Made by a program: the position numbers and the translations under genes
Notes under the pieces: model-generated
The model's database searches: none
What the model saw: only the letters and a program-made list of their open reading frames with translations
Told to the model about the DNA's origin: nothing
Origin: Zoroaster sp. YZ-2022
Lineage: Eukaryota; Echinodermata; Asteroidea; Forcipulatida; Zoroasteridae
Assembly: GCA_029582265.1 (NCBI GenBank)
Contig: CM055830.1
Location: forward strand, 29,119,172 to 29,183,171
Length of the DNA stretch: 64,000 bases
Direction: 5' to 3'
Shown: in pieces, positions 11,388 through 20,940 of the stretch
How positions within the stretch are numbered: position 1 is the stretch's first letter
Layout: every line of letters starts with the position of its first letter

Positions 11388-11478
11388 TCATGAATTGGTC
11401 CAATCATAGCCAAGAGTTTTAACCAATCAGGTGCAGGTGGAGTACTTATTATTCATAGCTTTTGACCAATCAGGGCAT
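11388..11478 (+). promoter_or_regulatory. CCAAT-box cluster upstream of Ngaro ORF1
   Basis: Three CCAAT motifs lie within about 80 bp (TGGTCCAATCATAG, TAACCAATCAGG, TGACCAATCAGGG), two of them followed by related TATTCAT words. The position, about 630 bp upstream of ORF1, suits an internal promoter of the retrotransposon's leader. NF-Y binding is an inference from the motif alone. Confidence 0.4.
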
Positions 11479-12101
11479 AGCTTTGCAATCCAGTGTTGGT
11501 TTTGGAGGGAAATGCACAGGTATGCTTCATTCTGTCACAGCTTTTTGTGCAAGCTGGATAATTTTATTTTCCGGGAATTTACATGCTGTTTTATTTTACT
11601 TTGGAATAAAAGTTGTTGGAATTTAGTTGACGGGATCTGCACTGTCTCTTCACTGGGATTTAATTAACTGAACCTGGAGTTATTATCCGGATGGATTTGC
11701 AGTGATTTAGCCTTTTCTATTGGAATACGTTTTGCCTGGAATTGCACAAGGCCTACTATAGTACTAACACTCAGTGACAAAGCACTGAGTACTAGGGCCT
11801 ACATGTACTACTAACGTTAGCAGTGAATAATACATTTAAAGTTCACGGTGGAGTATAGGCCTAGTTTGACGTAATGTGTATGGACTTCGGCGGCTTCAAC
11901 CTTGGTTTTGAATTGCTGCAATTATTAATTAATACAAGGATTGGCGGCTTGGGTCACACCAACTTTGGACTGTACATTCTCACATCGCTGTAATCTTGGA
12001 ACTTAATTACTTGGAGTTGGAGTGACAAATAGGCCTACGCTCCAGTTCATTGACATTGGAAATATTTGGCATCGACAAGAAATCTTCTGGTCTGAATAAC
12101 A

Positions 12102-13472
12102 ATGCCTCGGCGGAAAAAGGCAACCGAATCCGCTAAGCCGGCTAAGCGGGGACGGAAACCGAAACCGGTAAGGCGATCTTCAAGAGCACTGGCACGGACC
12201 CTTTCCAGTGTGCTTCCCGCTGACCCTGCAGCTCCTTCTGCGATGCCCACGTCAGTGACGTCACCCACTGTGATGCCCCCTGTGGTCCCCACTGTGACAT
12301 CCAATGGTGCAGGGTCTTCTAATGCTGGTAATCCTTCCAACTTTCATGTGGTGACCAATTCCCAGGCTCCCTCTCAAGTATGGCAAGTAAGCAACCAACA
12401 CCACACCGACACTAACGTTAGTGATAGTCACGCAAATATGACTCTAACATCTAATAATGGGAACACTGCCAACACAGCGGCCAGGATCACAGGGAACAGT
12501 TCAAGTATCCTGAATGATCCTTCTTGTTCTAGCTTTCAACAGGCTCCAGTGGCAGGTAGTTTGGTTAACAATAACAATACTCAGAGTGGTTTTTCAGGTG
12601 AAAGGGCGGGCCTTTTAGTTGACATGGTAGATTTGTGTACACCATTGCATTCATTTTCTCCACAGCCTTTGCCAACAGTCAGTTCTTGTGCCCCATTAGG
12701 GTCCCTACTTCCTACTGCTATCAAAGAAAAGATTTGGCAAGGCATGTACATTGATTTTTCACTGTTGTTTCAGGATAATTCAGCTTCTATTAATTCTTTG
12801 AGGGATAACAATCCAGAACTAGAGTTCACTTTGAGTGGGGGTAGGATGGTTGTGAAGCAGGCTGCTAAACCACGAAAAAAGATTGACTCCCTTGACAAGT
12901 GGCAATCTGCTTTTCACACCTACATGTCAGTCTTTCTCATGAAGCATCCAAATCGTTGGGGTGAATTGCTTAAATATGCAGAAACCATTCGTACAGCAGC
13001 CCTTCAATTTCCTGGGTGGGGTTGGAAGGCTTACGATGAGCAATTCAGATTGCGGCAGGAATCTAACCCTGCACGTTCATGGGGTATGGTTGACACAGAG
13101 TTGTGGCTCACAGTTGCTGTGGCAGCAGTGACAAGCCATATAAACAACATCCCATCCAGTAGTTCCAATTCTTTTTGGTCCCAGGGTCCAAAACAAGGCC
13201 TTTGTTTTGCATTCAACAGTTTTAAGGGTTGTCAATTTAAGGCATGCCGTTTTCAACACAAGTGCACCAGGTGTTACCAGGGCAGTCACGGTGCACATGT
13301 GTGCCGCAGTAATCTTCCACGTGCAGGGGCTGCAACCAATGGCAATAAGGGCTTCCTTCGTCCATCTGCACCTAGCGTGAAAACAGCGCATGCTGCGGTT
13401 GGCAAAGCACAGGTTGGAATGGGGGTGGGATCTGGGCAACCTCATGCATTTCGTGCCCCCAACACCAATTAG
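12102..13472 (+). CDS. Gag-like ORF1 of Ngaro-like retrotransposon
   Basis: The 456-residue product starts at ATG 12,102 with a very basic N-terminus (MPRRKK, KRGRKPKPVRR), an AT-hook/NLS-like segment. A long Ser/Thr/Asn/Pro-rich low-complexity region follows to about residue 200. About residues 260-350 are the conserved DIRS-order Gag-like region (WQSAFHTYMSVFLMKHPNRW, LLKYAETI, YDEQFRLR, DTELW). At about 365-400 there is a CCCH-like finger (C-x8-C-x4-C-x3-H) followed by CTRCYQGSHGAHVC, a second Cys/His group. It probably binds element RNA and packages it. The reading frame is intact. Its stop at 13,470-13,472 overlaps the beginning of the RT frame, so RT is probably expressed by frameshift or re-initiation. 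Confidence 0.85.
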   Translation: MPRRKKATESAKPAKRGRKPKPVRRSSRALARTLSSVLPADPAAPSAMPTSVTSPTVMPPVVPTVTSNGAGSSNAGNPSNFHVVTNSQAPSQVWQVSNQHHTDTNVSDSHANMTLTSNNGNTANTAARITGNSSSILNDPSCSSFQQAPVAGSLVNNNNTQSGFSGERAGLLVDMVDLCTPLHSFSPQPLPTVSSCAPLGSLLPTAIKEKIWQGMYIDFSLLFQDNSASINSLRDNNPELEFTLSGGRMVVKQAAKPRKKIDSLDKWQSAFHTYMSVFLMKHPNRWGELLKYAETIRTAALQFPGWGWKAYDEQFRLRQESNPARSWGMVDTELWLTVAVAAVTSHINNIPSSSSNSFWSQGPKQGLCFAFNSFKGCQFKACRFQHKCTRCYQGSHGAHVCRSNLPRAGAATNGNKGFLRPSAPSVKTAHAAVGKAQVGMGVGSGQPHAFRAPNTN

Positions 13473-13479
13473 GCTAGAT

Positions 13480-15032
13480 GTACTGGGGGACATGCTGGTT
13501 GGGTACCCTAATGTTTTAGATGCAGGTATTTAACAGAAAGGGTTTACTTCTGGTTTTTCACTTGGCTATAATGGCCCTCGGGTTGGCCGGGTTGCTGACT
13601 GCCTTAAATCTGCAAAAGAGCTCCCACATGTTGTTTTGGAAAAAATTGAGAAAGAACAAAGCCTTGGTAGGATCTCGGGACCATATGTCAGGTCTCCATT
13701 TCCCCAGTTACAATGTTCGCCTATTGGGCTAGTGCCCAAACATGAGCCTAATACTTACCGTTTGATACATCACCTTTCATTTCCAGCTGGGGGGTCTGTT
13801 AATGACTTTAATGATCGGGACAAATGTGTCGTTCGTTACGCTTCTTTTGACAAAGCAGTCGAATTAGTTCGTAACGTGGGTCAAGGGGCATGGTTGGCTA
13901 AGTCCGATATTAAATCTGCCTTTCGACTGCTCCCAGTGGCACCGACAGACTATGAGTTACTGGGTTTTACATTTCGTGGGAAATTTTATTTCGACAAATG
14001 TTTGCCAATGGGTTGTTCAATCTCATGTGCCCTGTTTGAGAAATTTAGCACATTTCTGGAGTTTTGCATTTGTAAAGTTTCCAGGTCGTCATCTATCACT
14101 CACTACCTGGATGATGATTTTTTCTTTGTTGACAAATCATGGTCTAAGTGTATACAACTTTTAGATGAGTTTTCAGCAATGTGTTCAAAACTGGGGTCCC
14201 TCTTGCAATTGAGAAGACTGTAGGTCCATTGCAGTCAATAACTTATCTGGGGTTAGAGATTGACTCTCAGCAAATGCAGGTGCGCGTGCCACTAAGCAAA
14301 GTTATAACACTTAAAGGGAAAATAAAGCATGTGCTGGCAAAGAAAAGAGTCACGTTAATAGAAGTACAATCATTAGTGGGTGCACTGAATTTTGTGTGTA
14401 AGGCAGTGGCTCCAGGGAGAGCTTTCCTTCGGCGTTTAATTTTATTGACAAAAGGTTTAACTAAACCTCACCACAGAGTACGTCTTTCTGTGGGGGCGAA
14501 ACAGGATTTGGCAATGTGGCTGGAATTCTTAACTAATTTTAATGGCGTATCTGCTTTTATCGGTGTGGAGTGGGAATCTAATCAAACGTTGGAACCGTTT
14601 ACAGATGCGGCGGCAAGTATTGGTTTTGGTGCTTTTTTCAGGGGACAGTGGACGCAGGGCCGTTGGCCACCATCTGTCCTTGCCAATCCGCCGTCCATTG
14701 ATTTTCTAGAATTTTATCCACTTGTTGTAGCAGTGAAATGCTGGGCTGGCCAATTAGGCAATAGGAAGGTGCGCTTTCATTCTGATAATATGGCTGCTGT
14801 GCATATAATTAATAACCAGACTTCTCAGTACCCCAAGATCATGCACCTACTTCGAATTTTTGTACTACAGTGCCTCCAGCTTAACATTGCATTTAAGGCT
14901 GTTCATGTCCCAGGGGTGGACAATAATATTGCTGATTCTCTTTCACGTTTTCAGGTGGAGCGTTTTCATGTTGTAGCACCTCAAGCAGCACCACACATGA
15001 CCCCCTTACCTTTTCTTCCCCAAGTATGGTAG
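13480..15032 (+). pseudogene. Reverse transcriptase-RNase H of Ngaro-like element, broken
   Basis: The RT frame opens just after ORF1. An in-frame TAA interrupts it at 13,531-13,533, and it then runs to 14,223. RT signatures are SPIGLVPK, YRLIHHLS, WLAKSDIKSAFR (first catalytic Asp), LPMGCSISCALFEKFS and HYLDDDFF (YxDD-type catalytic pair). Near 14,190 the frame shifts, and IEKTVGPLQSITYLGLEID continues in the ORF at 14,181-15,032. RNase H follows: FTDAA (first Asp), LEFYPLVVAV (Glu), HSDNMAAVHIINNQ (Asp) and NIADSLSR, the pattern of DIRS/Ngaro RNase H. It would copy the RNA into DNA. The single stop and single shift are each small lesions, so assembly errors are possible. The end overlaps the recombinase start by seven bases (ATGGTAG). 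Confidence 0.9.
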
Positions 15033-15961
15033 GGTCAGAGATAAGGCGTTTGTTATCCTTGGCATGGGCATCAAATACTCACAAGGCGTATACCTGCGGC
15101 TGGCATGCTTTTTCCCGGTTTTTGCAGCAAAGCCAGCATGCAAACCTGTTTCCAACGTCAGTTCAAACGATTCGGGAATTTCTGGCCTGGTTGTCATTGC
15201 ATAACTTGGCGCCATCAACAATTACCACTTATATCACAGGGGTGGGTCACTTTCATAAAGTTCATGGTTGGCCAGACCCTACTAAGGATTTCATCATTTC
15301 CAAAATTCTTGAGGGTGCCCGTCGGGATACTCCCAAACGTGACAGTAGAGTACCAATTTCACTGCCTATTTTGTTAAACATCATTGAATCATTACCATTA
15401 GTGTGCACATCACATTATGAAAGTGCCATGTTCAAAGCGGCAATGCTCTCTGCTTTCTTTGGTTTCATGCGGGTTGGGGAGTTTACAGCAAATTCAAAAC
15501 AGACTGTGCAGGAGTCCGTCCTCATGGTAGGAGACATTCGTTTCTGCTTTACTCAACAGGCAGGCCATTCAGTGGAAATTACATTCCGTTGCAGTAAGAC
15601 AAATCAGTTGGGTCCCCCCCCCCAAGTCATCAAGTTAGCTCAAGCTACTGACAAAAAACTTTGCCCAGTCCAAGCATTGCATGCTTTTGTCATGATGCGC
15701 CCCAAACAACAGGGTATACTCTTTTGTCATTTTGATGGGAGTCCACTGACGAGATTTCAATTCAGTGCTGTGCTTAAACAAACACTACTACACTTGAAGC
15801 TCATAGGGCAAAACTTCCAAACCCATTCATTTCGGATTGGGGCAGCAACAACTGCTTTTGCGTTAAGGGTTCCTTTGTCACACATACAAGATTTGGGTCG
15901 TTGGCGTTCACAAGCAGTTCTTAGGTATATCCGCCCACATACTTTGCCTTTTGGGAAATAA
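15026..15961 (+). CDS. Tyrosine recombinase of Ngaro-like retrotransposon
   Basis: The 311-residue open frame begins with the ATG inside ATGGTAG, where the TAG ends the upstream RNase H frame. This suggests coupled termination and re-initiation. The N-terminal part (LAWASNTHKAYTCGWHAFSRFL to about residue 100) is the SAM-like core-binding domain. The catalytic domain carries the first Arg in FGFMRVGEFTA (about residue 152), H-x-x-R in HSFRIGAATTAF (about 273) and the nucleophilic Tyr in VLRYIRPH (about 303). All the tyrosine-recombinase residues I can check are present, so the enzyme may be active. It would integrate the circular cDNA without target duplication. A C-run at 15,616-15,624 lies in the coding frame and is a likely spot for assembly error. 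Confidence 0.92.
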   Translation: MVGSEIRRLLSLAWASNTHKAYTCGWHAFSRFLQQSQHANLFPTSVQTIREFLAWLSLHNLAPSTITTYITGVGHFHKVHGWPDPTKDFIISKILEGARRDTPKRDSRVPISLPILLNIIESLPLVCTSHYESAMFKAAMLSAFFGFMRVGEFTANSKQTVQESVLMVGDIRFCFTQQAGHSVEITFRCSKTNQLGPPPQVIKLAQATDKKLCPVQALHAFVMMRPKQQGILFCHFDGSPLTRFQFSAVLKQTLLHLKLIGQNFQTHSFRIGAATTAFALRVPLSHIQDLGRWRSQAVLRYIRPHTLPFGK

Positions 15962-16002
15962 TTGCAATTTACAGTTTTGGCGAAATATATTTATTTGATT
16001 AG

Positions 16003-16532
16003 GTCCTGCAACAGTCTGGATTGTGGGTGACTCAATTGTTCGTCGTGCTCGTCAACCGCTGGATGTTCCTGTAAGGATATATTGAAAAGGCAAGGGTGGG
16101 GCTGGTTTGTGTGATCTCCCTGATTTGCTACACTCTATGAGGTCACGATACCCAGATATTGTAATTATTCATATTGGTACGAACGACATGGTCTGTACAG
16201 ACATGTTCCAAATGAGGCAGCGCATTGCCTATTTCATGCAATTTTGTCATCACAATTACCCCCATACTACGCTAGTGAGGTCAGCTATTCTGCCACGCCT
16301 ATTTTACTTTGGGGCAAATGATCAAGAGGCCATGGAACATGTCCGCCTGTCAGTTAACAGGTGGGCGTGTTCTCGTTGCAGGTTGTTTGGGGCTTCATTC
16401 TTGCCCCATGACAAATTTCACTGGAGGAATCATGCACTATTTTTATACGATGGGGTCCACCTCAGTGTTGCAGGTACTAATTTACTCCTGTCTGATTTTG
16501 TCTCATGCATTGCATCACGCATTCAGTGTTAA
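16003..16532 (+). pseudogene. SGNH/GDSL-type hydrolase ORF of Ngaro-like element
   Basis: The frame begins before the first in-frame ATG at 16,107. The block-I motif IVGDSIVRRA (nucleophilic Ser) is encoded near 16,021-16,050, followed by a TGA at about 16,084-16,086 where context suggests a Trp codon. After it come IIHIGTNDMV (block III) and DGVHLSVAGTNLLL (block V with catalytic Asp and His), ending at 16,532. The length suits the hydrolase ORF known from Ngaro elements, whose role (lipid or acyl esterase during mobilisation) is unproven. One nonsense codon makes this copy defective, unless the stop is an error. It is downstream of and co-oriented with the recombinase. Confidence 0.85.
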
Positions 16533-16685
16533 AGATTTGACTCCAGTGTATTGGTTACATTAATTGAGTGGTGGGCTTTCTTCTTCCTGTTGGGGCGTGC
16601 TGTGCACGTGTGGCGTCTTTAACAGGATTCGAAGACAGCCAACTCCTAATACACACATGATTTTACATGTGTCATTAGTGTTATG

Positions 16686-16735
16686 GTTATTGTTACTGAT
16701 ATTGTTACTGATATTGTTACTGATATTGATAGTGT
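16686..16735 (+). repeat. Short tandem repeat, about 12-bp unit (ATTGTTACTGAT)
   Basis: About three and a half copies of ATTGTTACTGAT lie downstream of the hydrolase ORF in the 3' non-coding part of the retrotransposon. Confidence 0.8.
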
Positions 16736-16874
16736 TTTGTAATCCACTGTGATTTTAACTTTGTAAGGGGTCAGCCGCTCCCTCTTATGTACCTCAGGGC
16801 GTGGGATATGCTGTATCTTCCATAGCACAAACATGGCTGTCACCCACAGATTTTGACCATATAATTTGGTTCTG

Positions 16875-17070
16875 GTCTGATTAACCCTGGGCCTGGGTGC
16901 CCATTCATTAATGGTTGGCCTGGGTGCCAAATGGTAGTTACGTACATGTACGTTGGACCTGGGTGTCCATTGTATCTGTTGTTTCTTTGGGCCTGTTAGC
17001 CCAATGTTTTTGATGCCAGCTTGCCCAAATCAATTCGGTATCTGGCGAATAAGTTTATAATAAAACTTAT
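16875..17070 (+). repeat. Hairpin-rich terminal region of Ngaro-like element
   Basis: There are four related words (GGGCCTGGGTGCCC, GGCCTGGGTGCC, GACCTGGGTGTCC, GGGCCTGTTAGCCC), each a short GGNC/GNCC hairpin. They are followed by AATAAGTTTATAATAAAACT, which folds on itself near 17,048-17,071 and includes an AATAAA. This probably belongs to the element's terminal repeat. The paralogous GTPase flank begins about 17,160. Confidence 0.5.
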
Positions 17071-17159
17071 TACTTTAAGCTGTGGCGAAACCTCACAAAG
17101 TTGTGTCTTGAGTTTCATCCATTAATGAGTCCGAGTATAACGGCCCTATATTCGTCTTA

Positions 17160-17380
17160 ACGACAGAATCAAACTTTCACAGGCTGTTTATATCAATATC
17201 TTTTGGTTCTTGTTGAAAGTATGGATGCGCTTACAGGCATTTTACCACACTGAGTGTATACTGGCTTTAAGACACCTTTTCTTTACACCATTTTCCTAGA
17301 TTAAATGGAAGAAAATGTTGATAGGCATGGTATTATTTTGTTAATTTCTGGGAACTTCCTACAGCCAAGCGTATCAATCT
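17160..17380. repeat. Third copy of GTPase 3' flank (partial)
   Basis: Blocks such as GGATGCGCTTACAGGCATTT, GTGTATACTGGCTT and TTCTGGGAACTTCCTACAGCC recur at 48,600-48,640 and 48,960-48,985 and (weaker) at 8,940-8,990. This is the immediate 3' flank of the GTPase gene at 17,381. It ends abruptly at the retrotransposon. Confidence 0.65.
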
Positions 17381-19055
17381 CTACTCAGAGATCCCGCGTT
17401 GTGCAATTTCTTCAATTAACTGTGCCCTCTTGAGTGCTTTATTAAGTGCTTCCACTCTAGACAGCCAACCTGGTCTGGCCTCGTTCTTCTCTGACTCAAT
17501 CAATAACTTTACATAATCAGTTGTGCTAAGTGGGTTCGGCTTCAGTGCGATTTTATCTAGACGCTGCAGACATTTGTACGCCTCTGAAATCATATTATCT
17601 ATTTCTACATCGACTTCATCGAGTTTTTCCTTGATTTTTTTAATCAGTTCTTGGGCTTTTAGTTGCTTACCTGCCGCTTCGTTGTACTTCTTTTTAATGT
17701 CTTTATATGTTCTTATCTCTGTTCTTGTCCTTCTAACATACTTGTAAGTCTGATTGAAATGAACGCTTGAAGCACATTTTAGAGGGCATACAGTGCAGTG
17801 GCCAGACCAATCAATTGCATGACAGAGATATTTTATTCTTTTAGCGAACAGACTTGTACATGGATAATGACATGAAAATTCACATTCGGAGCAATTCGTG
17901 ACGCTATAATCAGTAGCAATCTTTTCAAGGATCAAAACTTCAGCTGGATAGGTAAAATCCTTATTTGCCTCTATTTCTGTTTGATGTTTCTTCAAAGATT
18001 CTTGTTCCGTCCTCAATTCCTCACCTTTCAAAACAGCTGTCTTTATTTGAGTTTCCAGACCTTTGATAGCTATTTCCAGTTTTTGACGACTTTCCAAGAC
18101 TTGTTTAGTCAAATCAAGATTTTTCGGATGCAATTCACAGATAGTGGTTAATAAACGTTGCATACTAGACTTTCCCATTTTCCAGTACAGTTTAGACATT
18201 TCGCCACCGCCCTTAGCATATAATGCTGAGTTATTGAACGGAAAATTCTGTCTCTATAGGGAATACCTGCCGCTTCGATTGCATCGGTGACGGGTGGTCT
18301 CCCGTCATCAGCAAATGTGGCAAGAATTAATATATTTTGCGCGATTTCGTTACTGAAAATAGACAGAATGGAATCAAAGATGTATCGCTGAGTATGACTA
18401 AGGCGTGCCTGTGGAGCTTGTACAACAATACCTATAGCATCAATGTGTTGGGTAACTGAATGCGAGAAAAAGTCTCGTATCAGGTCAACGATAACATTAT
18501 CTCGCTCAATACCTTCTGTATCCCCAAACCCTGGGGTGTCAATGATTGTCAACCTGTAGTAAATTTTGTGGTCTTTGTTTTGGTAAATCGTGTATGATGT
18601 TATGATCTGCGTTTGACTGTGTGCTTGTGACTTAGATGCCCCTTTTCTTTGATCATCAACCATCTTAAATCGAAATCCATCCTCCCATTCTACTCCTACG
18701 ATGTAGTTAATCATTGCATTAATCAATGTACTTTTACCGGCACCTGTAGCACCTAAGAGCATAATCACCTTATGCTCACTAAACCGTTCAGATTGCTCAC
18801 CAAAACTGTAACTGAGGTATTTTGCATGCGAAGAAACATGCATTTTGTTCAAAGGAAACTGTAGTATTTTTGGCTCCATTTTATTTTCACATCTTTCTTT
18901 GAGTACGAGAGCTTGTAGAGCGATTCTTTGGGCATATGATGCAGTAGTTACTTGAGTTGGTGCAGTCGGTTCACTTTGTGGAAGAGTTTCACCATATACG
19001 TCAGTCTGTTTGGTCCTAGTGCCGGTTGGGCGATTTTCTGCAGCTTCTTTTTTAC
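17381..19055 (-). pseudogene. AIG1/GIMAP-like GTPase, exon 2, with one frameshift
   Basis: The upstream part (to about 18,240) encodes the P-loop GATGAGKSTLINAM, switch/DxxG region IDTPGFGDTEG, and ILATFADDGRPPV where the specificity motif would lie. Near 18,231-18,250 one nucleotide is missing, and the frame continues as NNSALYAKGGGEMSKLYWKM through 18,199-17,381. That part has a coiled-coil stretch, the cluster CSECEFSCHYPC...CTVCPLKC and a helical tail. The acceptor is TTCATATTTCTAG/G, so the exon begins at 19,055. Joined to exon 1 it gives 1,709 nt, one short of a multiple of three, consistent with a single deletion. Family members bind GTP and often act at membranes in immunity, but a role here is inference. 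It is either a recent pseudogene or an assembly error. Confidence 0.85.
18231..18250 (-). other. One-base deletion in GTPase copy
   Basis: The downstream frame here reads FNNSALYAKG, matching FNNSALFADG in the 50-kb copy. The upstream frame reads past it out of register. It lies in the linker after the GTPase domain. Confidence 0.8.
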
Positions 19056-20656
19056 CTAGAAATATGAACCAAATAATGAGCATGTCTTAAATTCAAGTTT
19101 ACTTCAGCCTGGATATTTTAACAAACAAACATTAATAAATCAAGCGTAAAGTCATATGTAAACACATTTTAGTCAGCCAAAATGAACTGCGTAAGCAGTA
19201 AAGGTAATAGACAGCGGAAACGATTGTGACAATGACTTGATTTGTTTTTCAAAGATGCAGTTTTATGGCCAAACGGTTTAGTGCCTTGGACTTGATAGCG
19301 GCAAATCGTCAAACAAAATATACAAAATTTCAAACGGTTAGAATTAAAGATAACGTCATCTAGCAAATGGCCAGTTATCATTAGAAAACAAAATAATACT
19401 GCTATATAATTAATATTGCTATAAACCTCGGGTTGTATAATTTGGACATCGAGCGCAAACGTAATAAATAAAGAGTACCGGTAATATATTAAATAGTTAG
19501 CACATGTTGACTCAAAATAGGTTGAGTATATGGTCAATAATTAGTATCCATGGTTCAAAGGTTAAAACAATTACTTATCAGAATATTTGAGATCAAATTA
19601 TTGGCTTAAATTATATGCTTTTGTAATCATAAACCACACCCTTCACCTTGTTGTTAATTACCATGGTCAACAAACTCACATGCATTGACGGGTCAGAGTA
19701 AAGGTAATGAAATATAATTATGAAGAAAGGAAGACCCGCCCCTCAATGCTAAATCATGCACAATATGCCCACCGTTTTTTTTTTTACCAGGTCTAATTGA
19801 ATTTCCATACTGTAGTGGTAAATACTAGATTTGTGATACTGAATACTATTAAATATGTGTTTTTGGCTTATAGTCAAATCCAAACACTGATCTGGAAAAC
19901 AAATATTCTATCAAAACCCGGAATCTGTTGGCTGAGTTCTTGTTAGTTCACACCCTCTTAACCTATCAGGCCTGGGGGAACAATGTGCCCCCCCATGACA
20001 TTTTTTTAATAATATCTTTAGAACGCTTTGTCAGAACGATTTGTCCGATTTCTGACTTTTCCGAACTATTTTTTGGGACCGCCTCATGCAAAAATGGGTG
20101 TTCATGGTTGCCATGGCAACCGGTTTTCTTTAACAGGTCCAATTGAATTTCCACTTTTTTGTTAAAATAATGTGTTTTTGGTTTGTTGTCAACTTTTAAA
20201 CTCAGAACTGGACAATGTTGAGTCATGTGACCAATTCCAATGCATTCTGGGAATCCAATATGGCCGCCCTCCCCCTCCCCCTCCCCCTCCCTCTCGCGCC
20301 AAAAAATACAAAGCGGAACTATGAACAAATTCATAAAAGTTGGTATTTCCAACATCGTTCTGTTTCCTATTAAGTATAATACATGTGGAAGATATTACAG
20401 CGGACATGAATTTCATGAGCGGTTTACTGCATCAGACTAGTATTCGTGTCGCCACGTCTTCAGAATGGGGGATAGAATATTTGCTGGAACGTGGTACTTT
20501 GTTATTTAGCAAATTACTTTATCATAATAACTCGCCTTTCTGAAAGGCACTACATAAATCAATCAATCCATACAGTGCAACACTTGGAGCCGGAGCAAAT
20601 AATTGCTGTACAACACATGTTTATCATGAATACACTCTTTTTGTATTTCCCGTTAC
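19056..20656 (-). other. Intron 1 of GTPase copy at 17-20.7 kb
   Basis: It is bounded by donor GTAACG (20,656-20,651) and acceptor AG (19,057-19,056). The bases just after the exon resemble the start of the other gene's intron (TTTACTT-AGC-GGATATTTTAA). It holds a TTAA-type MITE from 19,962 and a related fragment at about 19,785-19,900. A 122-codon minus ORF at 19,169-19,537 has no recognisable features. Confidence 0.6.
19962..20330 (+). mobile_element. TTAA-type MITE, partial copy
   Basis: It begins at TTAA (19,958-19,961) with CCTATCAGGCCTGGGGGAAC and shares most of its length, inverted, with 55,320-55,671 (GGTTGCCATGGCAACC, ATTGAATTTCCACTTTTTTG, GCATTCTGGGAATCCAATAT). No matching right end is found. 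Its terminus is like piggyBac-type elements (TTAA then CCYTNTCAGG). Confidence 0.65.
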
Positions 20657-20690
20657 CTGATAATATCTCCAGCAGATCAGCCCGATCCAT
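20657..20690 (-). CDS. Candidate exon 1 of GTPase copy at 17 kb
   Basis: ATG at 20,690 sits in a good initiation context (AAACAAATGG). Eleven codons (MDRADLLEILS) plus one base lead to donor G/GTAACG. The phase (1) matches exon 2 at 19,055 and the exon 1/exon 2 junction of the sister gene at 54,717/51,839. The two exon 1 sequences share only a MD start, so the call rests on position, phase and splice signal. Confidence 0.5.
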
Positions 20691-20799
20691 TTGTTTCAAA
20701 GCCTCAACTTAGATAAATGTGTTAGGCTATACTATGTAAAGCTGCAGAGGCCACAGTAACACACATATAAGCCATGAAACCAAAAAACGCAAAGAAAGA

Positions 20800-20940
20800 A
20801 TTCACAAACAACTGTCGATATTGTGGTAGAAAACATGAGTTAGTGAAAACCAAAATAATGCCCTGCATACGGTAAGATATCTACAACTTGCGGAAAACCG
20901 AACTATTTTTCTCAAAGGTGCAGGCAAGGTGTTCCAAGTC
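20800..20940 (+). pseudogene. Gag nucleocapsid fragment of Ty3/gypsy relic
   Basis: Codons near 20,806 give NCRYCGRKHELVK, the first half of a CCHC knuckle as seen in Ty3/gypsy Gag. After a frame break, TCGKPNYFSQRC near 20,890 gives a second one. The knuckles would bind element RNA. Only about 45 residues survive, so the capsid domain is absent. Confidence 0.7.

Larger units (their letters stand above)
11340..17100 (+). mobile_element. Ngaro-like tyrosine-recombinase retrotransposon
   Basis: The gene order is Gag-like ORF, reverse transcriptase, RNase H, tyrosine recombinase, SGNH hydrolase, which is the Ngaro arrangement within the DIRS order. These elements integrate through a circular intermediate using a tyrosine recombinase instead of a DDE integrase, leaving no target duplication. 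The expected split direct repeats were not identifiable by eye, so both ends are approximate. ORF1 and the recombinase are open, while the RT and hydrolase regions carry one frameshift and two stops. The copy is therefore recent but defective. Confidence 0.85.

Noticed and set aside
13031..13493. Minus-strand ORFs of 61 and 138 codons
   Set aside because: Shadows of the Gag-like ORF1 on the opposite strand.
19169..19537. 122-codon minus-strand ORF in the GTPase intron
   Set aside because: Hydrophobic and low-complexity, without family motifs or splice context. Chance is the simpler reading in A+T-rich DNA.
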